Counted from the first letter of the stretch, positions 1 through 8,588 are shown. The stretch is 22,905 nt of DNA from a virus (IMGVR_UViG_3300035698_005957:1-22905); one strand, 5' to 3'. The notes: generated by a model from the sequence alone, not told the origin. Numbers and translations: made by a program.

Positions 1-87
1 AAAACCGGAGAATGCTTAAAAAATATGTCTTCTGATTCCGTAAAGGAACTCCAGGCTATACTTAATCAAGCGGGAACAAATATATAA
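1..87 (+). CDS. 3' end of an unidentified gene upstream of portal
   Basis: This is an open frame entering from the left edge, 28 codons plus a TAA stop at 85-87. Its stop overlaps the portal start codon in a TAATG arrangement, which suggests translational coupling. The visible tail is hydrophilic (it ends QAILNQAGTNI) and carries no motif. In this gene order the gene before portal is commonly the large terminase subunit or a small gene next to it, but nothing in these residues proves that. An internal ATG at 25-27 could also start a very short frame, which is less likely. Confidence 0.5.
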   Translation, partial: KTGECLKNMSSDSVKELQAILNQAGTNI

Positions 88-1835
88 TGGCACAAAGACA
101 ACGACCTTTTTTAACAGCTTTACGAAAACGCTTCCGTCCTTCCTTGGAAGATAAAATGGAAAAGATCCTAGATAAGAGAAATAAGGCTACAGAAGATGCC
201 TCTCCTACAGTAAAAATGGTAGACGCTAAAACTTCCAGCGTTAAAAGTATTTTGCAAACATTGAAATCTACAATTCTTACTGTTTTTAAAGGTGGTAACA
301 GAGGGGTATTTAAAAAGCCTGAGTGGGACTTCGCCAAAGTACAACTTGCCTTTACCAATGAATCTATATTCAGACGTTCTGTTGAGAAGTATGTAGAACA
401 AATCCGTAAACAAAAATGGGAAGTAATTGGTAATAATCCTAACACTGTTAAATATATAAGAAAACGTTTTGATCAAATGGCAACAGTCCAAAACCGTCCA
501 ATGGAATATTTATGGGATGAATTGGCTTTTAACTTGGTATTATATAATAACTGTGTTGTAATAAAAAGACGCAATAGAAAAGCTTCTGGTGGAAGAATGC
601 GTAAAACCTTTGATGGGAGTTTACGTATACCCGTAGCCGGTTACAGTGCTGTCGATGTTTCTTCTGTTAAAGTAGACAGAGATAACTATGGTAATGCTAG
701 AAAATGGAAACAGGTGATAAATGCCTCCAGTAGCATGTGGGAGAGATTTAACCCTGATACAGAAACTTCTCCTGAATGGCCCCATTACAATGTTATTCAC
801 ATTAAAGATCACACAGCCTCACCTACACAATATTTCTTCGCTATGCCTATGTCAATCCCTGTGATTGCCGACATGGAAGCCTTGCGTGAGCTGGAAGAAC
901 TTTCTTTGATAGAATCTGTTAAAATAGCTGTTCCAAAATTGCACGCTAAAGTAGGTTCTAAAGATGTTCCTGGCACACAGGACCAAGTTGATGATCTAGC
1001 CGGGACTATCCGCACCTTAGCTGGGGATGGAATTCTTGTTACAACAGAACGTGTAGAAATAAAAGATATAACATCTTCTTCTTCTTCAGCAAACACCGTA
1101 CTTACCTCGGCTGTAGATTACTTCCGAGCTAGAGTTCTTGCCGGTCTCGGCATGTCAGGCGTAGCTATGGGTGATGGTGATTCAGCCAATCGCTCCACAG
1201 CACAAGTTATAAGCGCCGAGATGCAGAGCACCTCTGCTAAGTTCCAACGTACACTTAAGTCTGCTATTGAATTCTATATCATTAGAGAACTATTGTACGA
1301 ATTAGGACACACTGAAAGTACTCTTGATGATGCTAATATGGTTTACTTATCAATCCCAGAAATCGATTTAACTGAAAAAATAAAAAGAGAAGCTCATTAC
1401 CTTAACCTTTATACCACTAATGGTATAGTTGAGAATGAGCTAAGAAAAGAACTAGGTAGAGATATTCTTTCAGACGCTGAAAGAGCAGGTCTTTATCTTA
1501 ACAATATTCAGATCCCTCTCGCCAAAGCAGAGGCCGAAGCCTCAGCCTCAGCATCTGCTAAACTTAATGAAAATAATGCTAGACCAGCCAATCAACATGG
1601 AAAACAATTAGCTAAACCTAAAATAGCTAAAGATGAATATATGAAGATTTGGGATAAATGTCTAGTGACATCAACGCATTTAGAGCTATTCGACACACTT
1701 AGCGGGTCTAAGTTAGAGCCGTATGACATAACTCTAATGAAGACACTACTGTTAGAGGCCCTAAGAGGTAACTCAATTCAAGATGCAGTTGGAGCAACAT
1801 TCACTGCTATGGAGTCTAACATAACCAAGGAGTAA
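87..1835 (+). CDS. Portal protein
   Basis: A 582-residue protein judged to be the portal, the dodecameric ring at the capsid vertex through which DNA is packaged and to which the tail attaches. Support is the size, the position just before a prohead protease, scaffold and capsid gene, and portal-like content. This includes a basic N-terminus, the segment FRRSVEKYVEQIRKQKWEV (about 94-112) resembling the start of portal core folds, a stem/wing-like middle, and a helical GLGMSGVAMGDGDSANRSTA region (about 353-372) typical of the helix preceding the crown. A Ser/Ala-rich stretch (SASASASA, about 486-493) marks a flexible C-terminal linker, followed by PKIAKDE at 511-517, a motif echoed in neighbouring head proteins. 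The start overlaps the upstream stop and only a weak GGGA lies upstream, so initiation is probably coupled. The family call rests on pattern and context, not on a search. Confidence 0.88.
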   Translation: MAQRQRPFLTALRKRFRPSLEDKMEKILDKRNKATEDASPTVKMVDAKTSSVKSILQTLKSTILTVFKGGNRGVFKKPEWDFAKVQLAFTNESIFRRSVEKYVEQIRKQKWEVIGNNPNTVKYIRKRFDQMATVQNRPMEYLWDELAFNLVLYNNCVVIKRRNRKASGGRMRKTFDGSLRIPVAGYSAVDVSSVKVDRDNYGNARKWKQVINASSSMWERFNPDTETSPEWPHYNVIHIKDHTASPTQYFFAMPMSIPVIADMEALRELEELSLIESVKIAVPKLHAKVGSKDVPGTQDQVDDLAGTIRTLAGDGILVTTERVEIKDITSSSSSANTVLTSAVDYFRARVLAGLGMSGVAMGDGDSANRSTAQVISAEMQSTSAKFQRTLKSAIEFYIIRELLYELGHTESTLDDANMVYLSIPEIDLTEKIKREAHYLNLYTTNGIVENELRKELGRDILSDAERAGLYLNNIQIPLAKAEAEASASASAKLNENNARPANQHGKQLAKPKIAKDEYMKIWDKCLVTSTHLELFDTLSGSKLEPYDITLMKTLLLEALRGNSIQDAVGATFTAMESNITKE

Positions 1836-1836
1836 T

Positions 1837-2184
1837 ATGAGTAGTAATAAAAACACTGATTTTAGGTGTCCCGCTTGTGGAGCATTATTATGCAAATACA
1901 AGGATACGGAACATTCATACGCGGTAGAAATCAAATGTCAAAAGCGAGGATGCTCGCACATTAATATTAAAGCGAACTGCGTTCCGATAAATCTGATGGA
2001 ACTAAGATGTCAAGAGGTGGACGAGAAGAAATCTGAAAGATGGGGAGCACCCACGCGATGCAACAAATTGCTTGCTAAAATAGTTCCCGGAACAGATATT
2101 GAAGTAAAGTGCCCACGCTGTAAGAAAATAACTAAAAGCTTGGACCAATTTCCGGAACTCTTGTCGGAGGACACTTATGAGTAA
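1837..2184 (+). CDS. Tandem Com-like zinc-finger protein
   Basis: A 115-residue protein with two zinc-ribbon-like units. Unit 1 has C11-x2-C14 and C34-x4-C39 around the phrase CGALLCK and VEIKC. Unit 2 has C58 and C75, then CNKLLAKI and IEVKCPRC (C92, C95). The pattern 'C-N-K-L-L ... I-E-V-K-C-P-R-C' closely resembles phage Mu Com, a small zinc finger that binds RNA and allows translation of the DNA-modification gene mom. Unit 1 looks like a degenerate copy. Unit 2 has about 15 residues inserted where Com has a tight C-x2-C. The start follows AAGGAG by a normal spacing, one base after the portal stop, and the 3' end overlaps the protease gene by 8 bases. A regulatory RNA-binding role is inferred from Com. 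A structural zinc protein of the head is the alternative. Confidence 0.65.
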   Translation: MSSNKNTDFRCPACGALLCKYKDTEHSYAVEIKCQKRGCSHINIKANCVPINLMELRCQEVDEKKSERWGAPTRCNKLLAKIVPGTDIEVKCPRCKKITKSLDQFPELLSEDTYE

Positions 2185-3739
2185 CTTGATCAAAAATAGT
2201 TTTAGAGATGAGTCATATAATGACTTCTCAAAGACATTTACAATGAAAGATGGGGAAACACCCAAAGCTTTATTAATAACAGTAGACGCTACCCACGCTG
2301 GGTATGTAAATAGAAATGGTTTTAAGTATAGCGCAGCTGGCATGAGACATGCTGTCAGCAAAAACGTATGGACAAAACCTTTTCAAAAACCCTTATTAAC
2401 AAATCATGACATGAAGAGCGAACCTCTTGGAAGAGTCCAGGCTGCTCGCTTTATCTCTACCTCAGACACTGAAGGTTTCACACAATTAGATATTCTAGTT
2501 TCTGATGCCGCGGCTATTGAGAAAATCATGGATGGTCGTTATTTAACAGTATCTACTCACGGTGATCCTTTGAAGAAAGCACCCGCTGAACTTAGATACG
2601 CCAATTGCTCGATCTGTGGTGAGAATCTTCTCCTGCAAGACGAATGGTGTGGACACAAACGCGGTGGTATTTATAAAAGCGAAATCACTGGAAAAAAAGA
2701 AAAATGTTTCTGGGATATTGGAGCTTTGGATTATAAAGAAGTTTCCCTTATAAATTCTCCTGCAGATTACAACGATGTTAAAAATGAAGCAGCGATTATT
2801 ACTTCTTATGTTATGGTTGATGGTGAAGAGCCGGAAGCTTATCATACTGAAGATAATATCCATAGAAGTGCTTTAATTTTCTCTGATGCTGCAGTTGAAT
2901 ATGCTACTGAAGAGCTTATGGATAGCGCGGAAGTAAAAGTTGCAAACTCCATTCTTTGGGAAGCTGTTGGTCACGACAAAGAAGCCTACATTAAAGCTAA
3001 GGGTCTTCTTTACAAGGAAACTGAAGAAGCTGTAGTAGTTAAAGACGACAATAAAAATACTCAAACACTTGAAGGCGAAGAACCTGAAACAGCTCCAGTT
3101 ATTAAAGACGAAGAAATGGAATCTGAAGAGCCCCGTTTCTGCGTTGATTGGAGACTTGTTCGTTTAAGCTCTTTTGATAAAGCCGGATTGGAGTATGAGC
3201 ATGCACATGCTGTTTATGTAGAAGACGAACTTGGAAATGGATATACTGATTACATTCTTGGACATAGCCACAAGGTTATTGATGGTGTGATTGAAGTATC
3301 TGCCGTTCCACATGCAGATAAAGTACATAATCACATTATGGGCAAAGATAAAATTGAAAACGAAGATAAAAAATATATTCTTGGTAAGAGTGAAGGACAT
3401 AGACATCTTGCATGGACGAACGCAGCAAAGAATGGGCATTCTTCATGGGTAGATGGACACAGTCATCAAATAGTTAATGGTAATGTTATCGTTAGCGACG
3501 TTCATGAAAAACCCCATGAACACAAACTAGAAGAATATGTAAAGATTGAAGCAAAAGATCTTGCAAGCGATGGAGCATTTCTATCTCTAAAAGACATTGA
3601 AAACATGAATAAAGAACTAGAAGACGGATCAGATCTTAAAAATTACTTTGACTCAGTGCTTACTGAAGCTAAAGAGAATCAAGAACACTCCGAAAAATTA
3701 CAAATTAATTCAGTATTAAAGTCATTAGAACTTATTTAA
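2177..3739 (+). CDS. Prohead maturation protease with zinc loop and His-rich C-terminal half
   Basis: A 520-residue protein. Residues 1-200 resemble the herpesvirus-assemblin/HK97-type (S78-like) prohead proteases that cleave scaffold and capsid proteins during head maturation. LLTNHDMKSEPLGRV places the likely catalytic His77. YLTVSTHG places the nucleophile candidate Ser126. KEVSLINSPAD (187-197) matches the family's terminal strand motif. Between the last two lies an insert with C144-x2-C147 and C158-x-H160, probably a zinc knuckle, with C177 nearby. The C-terminal half is unusual: residues 340-450 hold repeated Gly-His-x-His units (GHSH at 362 and 427, HNH at 384, GHRH at 407, HEH at 447). 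It ends in a charged helical tail, possibly a fused scaffold or core segment. The ATG sits after GGAGGA and overlaps the preceding gene by 8 bases. Confidence 0.85.
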   Translation: MSNLIKNSFRDESYNDFSKTFTMKDGETPKALLITVDATHAGYVNRNGFKYSAAGMRHAVSKNVWTKPFQKPLLTNHDMKSEPLGRVQAARFISTSDTEGFTQLDILVSDAAAIEKIMDGRYLTVSTHGDPLKKAPAELRYANCSICGENLLLQDEWCGHKRGGIYKSEITGKKEKCFWDIGALDYKEVSLINSPADYNDVKNEAAIITSYVMVDGEEPEAYHTEDNIHRSALIFSDAAVEYATEELMDSAEVKVANSILWEAVGHDKEAYIKAKGLLYKETEEAVVVKDDNKNTQTLEGEEPETAPVIKDEEMESEEPRFCVDWRLVRLSSFDKAGLEYEHAHAVYVEDELGNGYTDYILGHSHKVIDGVIEVSAVPHADKVHNHIMGKDKIENEDKKYILGKSEGHRHLAWTNAAKNGHSSWVDGHSHQIVNGNVIVSDVHEKPHEHKLEEYVKIEAKDLASDGAFLSLKDIENMNKELEDGSDLKNYFDSVLTEAKENQEHSEKLQINSVLKSLELI

Positions 3740-3764
3740 AATAGAAATAATACGAGGAAATATC

Positions 3765-4487
3765 ATGGTAAAATTAGAAGATTCTACTATTGAAGCGCTG
3801 ATGGCTACATTGGAAGACGCATCCCCCGAAAAAATCAAAAGAGCTAAACTCATGGTTGAAAATAATTCAAAAATTTCCCAGGAAGTAAAAGATAAATATA
3901 TCACTGCTATAGATGTACTAGAAACTTCAGAAGAAAATTCTACTGAAGCTCCGGTGGACTTAGTCGATGCTCTTGCTGTAAAAGGCATGGATGAATACAT
4001 TGCTTCAGTCAAAAAAGAAGCACGGGAAGAAGGAATTGCATCCGTTGAAGTAATTCCAGTGATTAAAGATGAAGCAACATTAGCTGCTGAAAAAGAAGCT
4101 GAAGAAGCAAAGAAAAAAGAAGATGACGAAAAAAGCGCAAAAGATGCAGAAGAGGCAGCCGACAAACATATTAAAGATGTTCTTATCGACTCTATCGCAC
4201 ACTCTGCTATCTCCCTTCGCGATGAAGTAATCAATCTTGAAGATATTGAAGGTTCCACAAGAGCCTACAAAGAATCTTTAAAAGAAAAATCAACAGATGA
4301 TCTTAAAAAGTTATTTAAAGACTTCTCTACAAAAATGGAAGAAGTTTTTATAAATACTCCTCTCGAAAGTCTGGATAACGAAACACTCTCAGAAGATAGT
4401 CCAAATGGACTAGAAGAAGAAGAGAAAAATAAAGGGACTAAGAGCCCCGCACAAATGGTTGTTGACCACTACTTAGATAGTAAATAG
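3765..4487 (+). CDS. Probable capsid scaffold (prohead core) protein
   Basis: A 240-residue, highly charged, low-complexity protein with no cysteine or tryptophan. A Lys/Glu/Ala-rich stretch (about 103-136, including AAEKEAEEAKKKEDDEK) predicts a long coiled coil. Flanking segments are acidic (Glu/Ser-rich near 52-62 and 205-222). These properties, plus its place between protease and capsid genes, fit an internal scaffold that organises the procapsid and is then cut out. It carries PVIKDE at 98-103, also present in the protease linker, which could mark processing. The start has a GAGGAAA ribosome site about 8 bases upstream. No sequence motif identifies scaffolds directly, so this is composition plus context. 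Confidence 0.7.
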   Translation: MVKLEDSTIEALMATLEDASPEKIKRAKLMVENNSKISQEVKDKYITAIDVLETSEENSTEAPVDLVDALAVKGMDEYIASVKKEAREEGIASVEVIPVIKDEATLAAEKEAEEAKKKEDDEKSAKDAEEAADKHIKDVLIDSIAHSAISLRDEVINLEDIEGSTRAYKESLKEKSTDDLKKLFKDFSTKMEEVFINTPLESLDNETLSEDSPNGLEEEEKNKGTKSPAQMVVDHYLDSK

Positions 4488-4534
4488 GAGAATTAAACAA
4501 TGGCTAACAAAATTAATTTTAGCGCAAACGGTGC
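4486..4534 (+). repeat. Direct repeat: ribosome site and start of head paralog A
   Basis: Forty-nine bases from AGGAG through the first 12 codons match 5555-5603 at 44 positions. This shows a tandem gene duplication that included the ribosome site. The rest of the genes has diverged but still aligns at protein level. Confidence 0.8.
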
Positions 4535-5555
4535 CCCAACACGCAGACTAAAGGTAGCACCTACAAAATTTCAATTATCCCCAGGACGCCCTAACATCAG
4601 TATGTCTGATGGTGTACGCCCTGCTTTCCCACTAATGCCCTACAGGCATTTGCCAGAAAGTTTCATGGATATAAACACACAAGACTGGGTCGTAATCCCT
4701 AAAGGTAGAATCGTATCTGCGATTACATCTAATGATGGCGATCTAGGTGACGGCCTCGAATACTTCGGCGTACCAAAAGGTATTATGGGACTTATTGTTC
4801 CTGCTAATGGTGGCGCTGCTCGTACAGTCACTTCACCAGTCCTTGGTGCAGGCGACAAAGTAATTCCTGCTAACTTCCCTATCGGAGTTGCAGAACATGA
4901 CGTATATCAAGATATGCGCGGAGAAAACTTAAATTATGATATGCGTTCTAAGAACTACGGTGTTCTTGCTCGTCAACTGATCAAACTACCTTCTGTTGAT
5001 GTTGGTGCTTTGGATACATTCCTTGGTGGAACAGACTTGTTCTGTGATACAAGTGAAGGTGCTCCAGTAGCTACTGGACTAGGCGTAACCCACGCTTACT
5101 TCGCAGTTGAACCAAAATACTCATGGCTGACTATTGAAGCGGCCGCTGATGGTGTTTCTGGTACAATGTTGAAATCAGATTTTTATGGTAACTATATGCC
5201 TGGAACTACAGCGAACCAAGTAGTTGGACGTTTACTAGGGGTTGATTACCGCTTTAACAAAGATATGTTGGATACTGTACAATCTGTATATGAAGAAACT
5301 GCTTCTTATCGCGTTTCCGGTACAGGTACTATGGGTATCCCTCAGTTCTTATATGACTATGCTTACGCTGCTCTCTCACAAGCACTTATTAAAGCAACTA
5401 CAAGTTGGGCGGCTGCTACTGCATCTGATTCAGTTATTGTTGTTGTTGTTGGTGGAGAAGACGTTGCTATGGCAAGTAAAGATCCTGCAGAAATCGTAGC
5501 CCTCGCTATATCAGAAGGTGCATTCGGCGAAGCTTGGATTCAAATAAATATTTAA
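4500..5555 (+). CDS. Virion structural protein, head paralog A (capsid decoration candidate)
   Basis: A 351-residue protein strongly similar throughout to the next gene. Shared blocks include the start MANKIN, GAPTR, LSPGRPNIS, DMRGENLNYDMR, QLIKLP, GRLLGVDYRF, KDMLDTVQS and the C-terminus GEAWIQ. Location between scaffold and major capsid suggests a head protein, perhaps decoration, minor capsid or vertex, but I do not recognise the family. The second half is more variable. This copy lacks the large beta-rich insert of its partner and instead has a short Val-rich stretch (DSVIVVVVGGED, about 309-320) encoded by GTT repeats. A strong AGGAG site lies 9 bases before the ATG. This leader is itself duplicated ahead of the second gene, so the duplication included the ribosome site. 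Confidence 0.7.
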   Translation: MANKINFSANGAPTRRLKVAPTKFQLSPGRPNISMSDGVRPAFPLMPYRHLPESFMDINTQDWVVIPKGRIVSAITSNDGDLGDGLEYFGVPKGIMGLIVPANGGAARTVTSPVLGAGDKVIPANFPIGVAEHDVYQDMRGENLNYDMRSKNYGVLARQLIKLPSVDVGALDTFLGGTDLFCDTSEGAPVATGLGVTHAYFAVEPKYSWLTIEAAADGVSGTMLKSDFYGNYMPGTTANQVVGRLLGVDYRFNKDMLDTVQSVYEETASYRVSGTGTMGIPQFLYDYAYAALSQALIKATTSWAAATASDSVIVVVVGGEDVAMASKDPAEIVALAISEGAFGEAWIQINI

Positions 5556-5603
5556 GGAGAATTAGACAATGGCTAATAAAATTAACTTTACAGCAAACGG
5601 TGC
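5555..5603 (+). repeat. Direct repeat: ribosome site and start of head paralog B
   Basis: Partner of 4486-4534, with AGGAG at 5555-5559 and ATG at 5569. Spacing between the two copies is 1069 bases. The low divergence around the start may reflect selection on translation signals or local gene conversion. Confidence 0.8.
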
Positions 5604-7134
5604 GCCTACACGGACACTAAAAGCTGCCCCTGCAAGATATCGTTTATCTCCGGGCAGACCTAACATCAGTCAATCTGATGGTATCCGTCCAGCGTTTCCT
5701 TTGCTACCTTTTAAACATCTGCCAACCGCTTTCCAAGATATTAGTACTGAAGATTACGTTGTAATCCCTAAGGGCCGTCTTATTTCGGCTATTACCTCTA
5801 ACGATGACCCTGCTAGTGTCATCGGTGATGGTAATGATTACTACGGAGTTGCCAGAGGTATCATGGGACTTATGGTTCCGGCGAACGGCGGGGTTGCAAG
5901 AGTTGTAACTTCTCCTGTCACGGATGCTGGTGATTTCACTATCCCGGCTAATAAACCAGTTGGCGTAACTGAACACGACGTATTTCAAGACATGCGTGGT
6001 GAGAATTTAAACTATGATATGCGTAATAAAAATTACGGTATTTTAAGTCGTCAACTTATTAAACTTCCTGCTATTGACGTCGCTACTTTTAGTGAAATGG
6101 TAGGAGATGCTGATTGTTTTCTTCCTGGTGATGCAGAAGCCGCTGGCACAGCCGGTGAACATGTACACACAATCACAACTGCTGAAGTATTTGCTGAAGT
6201 AGAAACAGAATATGTTTATACTGTTGGTGCGGGTATTACAGCTCCGGTAGAGATTCCTCTAGCTACTATGATCGACGCTCTTACACTTACACATGATAAT
6301 TACATTTTCACCGTTACCGGTGCTACTGTACTTGTTGGTGGAGTTGGAGAAGTTATAACAGCTTCTTATGCCGCTGAAGTGCTAACGCTAACGTCGAATG
6401 CTGCTTATACTGAAGGTATGACGGTTACAGTTACTTACCAGTACATCAACGCACAACTTGAGATCCCTGTTGCTACTATGGTCTCAGATGAAGCTCTTGC
6501 TGCTGAACAATATAGCTATGTAGTTACTGCTGAAACAGTAACTTCTGGTGCAGAAGTTGTTACAGCTACTTACGCTGATGCAGTTCTAACTCTCGTAACT
6601 GATACTGTCTTTACTGACGAGGCAACGATCACAGTTGCTTATGTATATACTGACTTAAACTCAGATGTTGCTGCTCCTGTTACTAATGCTGATCTTGTCA
6701 CAGACAGTTATGCATATGCTACAGTAGAAGCAGAATACTCATTCTTTACTTTTAATGGTGAAAACGCTACTGTGGAAGCAGTATCCGGAAAACTATTGAA
6801 ACCAGATTATTATGGCAACTTCATGCCTCACTCTAGCTACGATGAACAAACAGTTGGTCGTCTGCTTGGTGTTGACTACAGATTCGGAAAGGATATGTTA
6901 GACACTGTACAGAGTAAATATGAAGAAACTGCTGGCTACAGAGTAGCTGGTACTGGCACCAAGGGCGTGCCACAATTCTTGTTTAATTTTGCATATGATG
7001 CAATTACGGCAGCTCTCGTGAAGGGCGGAACCACATGGGAAGCTAAATGGCCAAGTGTTGATCCCTCTGCCAAAATCTTAGAATTTTGTGAAGGTGGAGC
7101 AATTGGAGAAGCCTGGATCCAGCTCAACGTATAA
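5569..7134 (+). CDS. Virion structural protein, head paralog B with doubled beta-rich insert
   Basis: A 521-residue paralog of the preceding gene. The N-terminal ~185 and C-terminal ~130 residues align with it, for example DMRGENLNYDMR at 141-152 and LLGVDYRF near the C-terminal third. The extra length is an insert of about 190-387, rich in Thr, Val, Ala and Tyr. It contains two tandem units of ~70 residues, 228-297 and 298-367. They open EIPLATM and EIPVATM, each carries a VxTA(S/T)YA-VLTL core, and each ends in TVTVTYQYIN or TITVAYVYTD. The units look like immunoglobulin-like or similar beta-sandwich domains, which are often surface-exposed on capsids. A third partial echo begins near 368. 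A head surface or decoration role is inferred. Start: AGGAG 9 bases upstream. Confidence 0.72.
   Translation: MANKINFTANGAPTRTLKAAPARYRLSPGRPNISQSDGIRPAFPLLPFKHLPTAFQDISTEDYVVIPKGRLISAITSNDDPASVIGDGNDYYGVARGIMGLMVPANGGVARVVTSPVTDAGDFTIPANKPVGVTEHDVFQDMRGENLNYDMRNKNYGILSRQLIKLPAIDVATFSEMVGDADCFLPGDAEAAGTAGEHVHTITTAEVFAEVETEYVYTVGAGITAPVEIPLATMIDALTLTHDNYIFTVTGATVLVGGVGEVITASYAAEVLTLTSNAAYTEGMTVTVTYQYINAQLEIPVATMVSDEALAAEQYSYVVTAETVTSGAEVVTATYADAVLTLVTDTVFTDEATITVAYVYTDLNSDVAAPVTNADLVTDSYAYATVEAEYSFFTFNGENATVEAVSGKLLKPDYYGNFMPHSSYDEQTVGRLLGVDYRFGKDMLDTVQSKYEETAGYRVAGTGTKGVPQFLFNFAYDAITAALVKGGTTWEAKWPSVDPSAKILEFCEGGAIGEAWIQLNV
6250..6669 (+). repeat. Tandem ~210-base coding repeat inside head paralog B
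   Basis: Two consecutive 70-codon units (6250-6459, 6460-6669) encode similar beta-rich domains, beginning EIPLATM and EIPVATM, with matching YAAEVLTLT / YADAVLTLV cores and VTVTYQY / ITVAYVY ends. The similarity is clear in protein and weaker in DNA. Confidence 0.75.
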
Positions 7135-7226
7135 AGGAATATAATATTGAAACAGAACTCCCGATTATATATCACAGAGAGTCTGCTTTTTAAAAGTAAT
7201 CACTTCTTAAATGGAGAAAAATTGAA

Positions 7227-8588
7227 ATGAAAGTGAAAACTCAAACAGTAAAGCAGGCTCAAGCACAAAAATTTATCTATGACATCTTCACTAACAACGG
7301 TGTTGTTGGTTTTGAAGATAAAGATAAAGGCGCGATGAGCCTACAATTCGATTTTAAAGATGTCTTTAGAATTGAAGAAGAAATGAAAAATGAAAACATT
7401 GCAGAATTTGCTGATGTTTTCTTCACAGAAGACTTAACTCGCTTCATTGGTACAACTGTTACTTCTTTAGTACAGGAAGCCATTGAACCCGAACTCTTAG
7501 TAGTTCCTAATTTGTTCAAACAAATTAATTACGAAGGCCCCGGCCGTACTGTAGAGATCGGTTCTGTAGGTGCATTTCATGCAGCTGAAGTTCCTGAAGG
7601 TCAGGAATTCCCAGAGGCTGATATGTCTTATGGAGAGGGCAACATTGTCCAACTTGGAATCGCTAAACACGGTCTTAAGTTACGCATAACATCAGAAGTT
7701 ATCGATGATAATCTTTTTGATGTATTCGGAATGTGGCTAAGAATGGCAGGTCGAGCACTTGCACGTCACAAAGAAGAATATGGTATTGCTCTTTTAAATG
7801 ACATGGGTCAAACAATCTACGATAATGCCGGTGGCACAAGTGCTATTGGTTACACTAAAGGACGCGGAATTGACGGCAAATTTAATGGTTCTATGACTAT
7901 TAATGATGTTTTCGAAATGTGGGCTTATGGTTACCTTCGTGGTTTTAATTATGACACACTCTTAATGAATCCTCTAGCATGGAAGACATTCATGAATGAT
8001 CCTAAAATGCGTGAGATTCTGTTCTCAAATGGCGTTATTGCTAGCAACCGTTTACCTAATGGTTCAGGCGCAAGCACATTCGGAACAAGTTTTGGTGGAA
8101 AAGGATACGTTAATGATCCTACCGGTATTTCAAATCAAAGTGCAGGCGTTGCCGGTCCTAATCCGTTTGTACAAACTCTTAACCCATTAGGCGCAAGCTT
8201 CAACATTGCTCCTAAATACCTCCCATCTCCTCTTAAAGTTATTGTTTCACCTCACGTTAAGTACGGCTCAGGCACTACTGACTCAGGTTCAGCAGACAGT
8301 AATATTACTACGGACAGTGCTGTATACGTTACAGACATCATCATGGCTGATTCACAAAACGCTGGTCTATTAATGACTAAAGAAGGCGTTACTACTGATG
8401 AATGGAAAGATCCAGAAGTGGAAATCCATGCTATGAAGATCAAAGAACGTTGGGGTATGGCTTTACTTGCACAAGGTAAAGGTGTTGGAATTGCACGTGA
8501 CGTTGTAATCAAAGACAACTACGTTTTTGATAACGTTAATAGCGTGTCAATTACTGGTGAAAAACCAGCTATAGCTCCAGTTGACTAA
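7227..8588 (+). CDS. Major capsid protein, HK97 fold
   Basis: A 453-residue protein with the features of an HK97-fold major capsid subunit. A charged N-terminal arm of about 60-70 residues may be the delta/scaffolding segment removed by the protease. A Gly/Pro/Glu-rich loop (about 104-137, with GPGRTVEIG and VPEGQEFPEAD) fits an E-loop. A long helix around 161-195 (FGMWLRMAGRALARHKEE) fits the spine helix. The P/A-domain region includes MNPLAWKTFMND. It sits downstream of portal, protease and scaffold genes and has its own strong terminator directly after, as expected for the most abundant head protein. GGAG lies about 10 bases before the ATG. The 92-base leader upstream holds no convincing promoter. 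Confidence 0.88.
   Translation: MKVKTQTVKQAQAQKFIYDIFTNNGVVGFEDKDKGAMSLQFDFKDVFRIEEEMKNENIAEFADVFFTEDLTRFIGTTVTSLVQEAIEPELLVVPNLFKQINYEGPGRTVEIGSVGAFHAAEVPEGQEFPEADMSYGEGNIVQLGIAKHGLKLRITSEVIDDNLFDVFGMWLRMAGRALARHKEEYGIALLNDMGQTIYDNAGGTSAIGYTKGRGIDGKFNGSMTINDVFEMWAYGYLRGFNYDTLLMNPLAWKTFMNDPKMREILFSNGVIASNRLPNGSGASTFGTSFGGKGYVNDPTGISNQSAGVAGPNPFVQTLNPLGASFNIAPKYLPSPLKVIVSPHVKYGSGTTDSGSADSNITTDSAVYVTDIIMADSQNAGLLMTKEGVTTDEWKDPEVEIHAMKIKERWGMALLAQGKGVGIARDVVIKDNYVFDNVNSVSITGEKPAIAPVD

Noticed and set aside
62-445. Minus-strand open frame opposite the portal gene, and other minus-strand frames throughout
   Set aside because: They lie opposite well-supported + strand genes, lack ribosome sites and known motifs, and look like shadows of biased codon use.
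5242-5499. 85-codon frame on the + strand inside head paralog A
   Set aside because: It is an out-of-frame shadow of the GTT-rich and Leu-rich reading of a real gene, with no ribosome site of its own.
7148-7174. TTGAAA with TATATC in the capsid leader as a promoter
   Set aside because: Spacing is 15 bases and the -10 is poor, so it is not listed as a feature.
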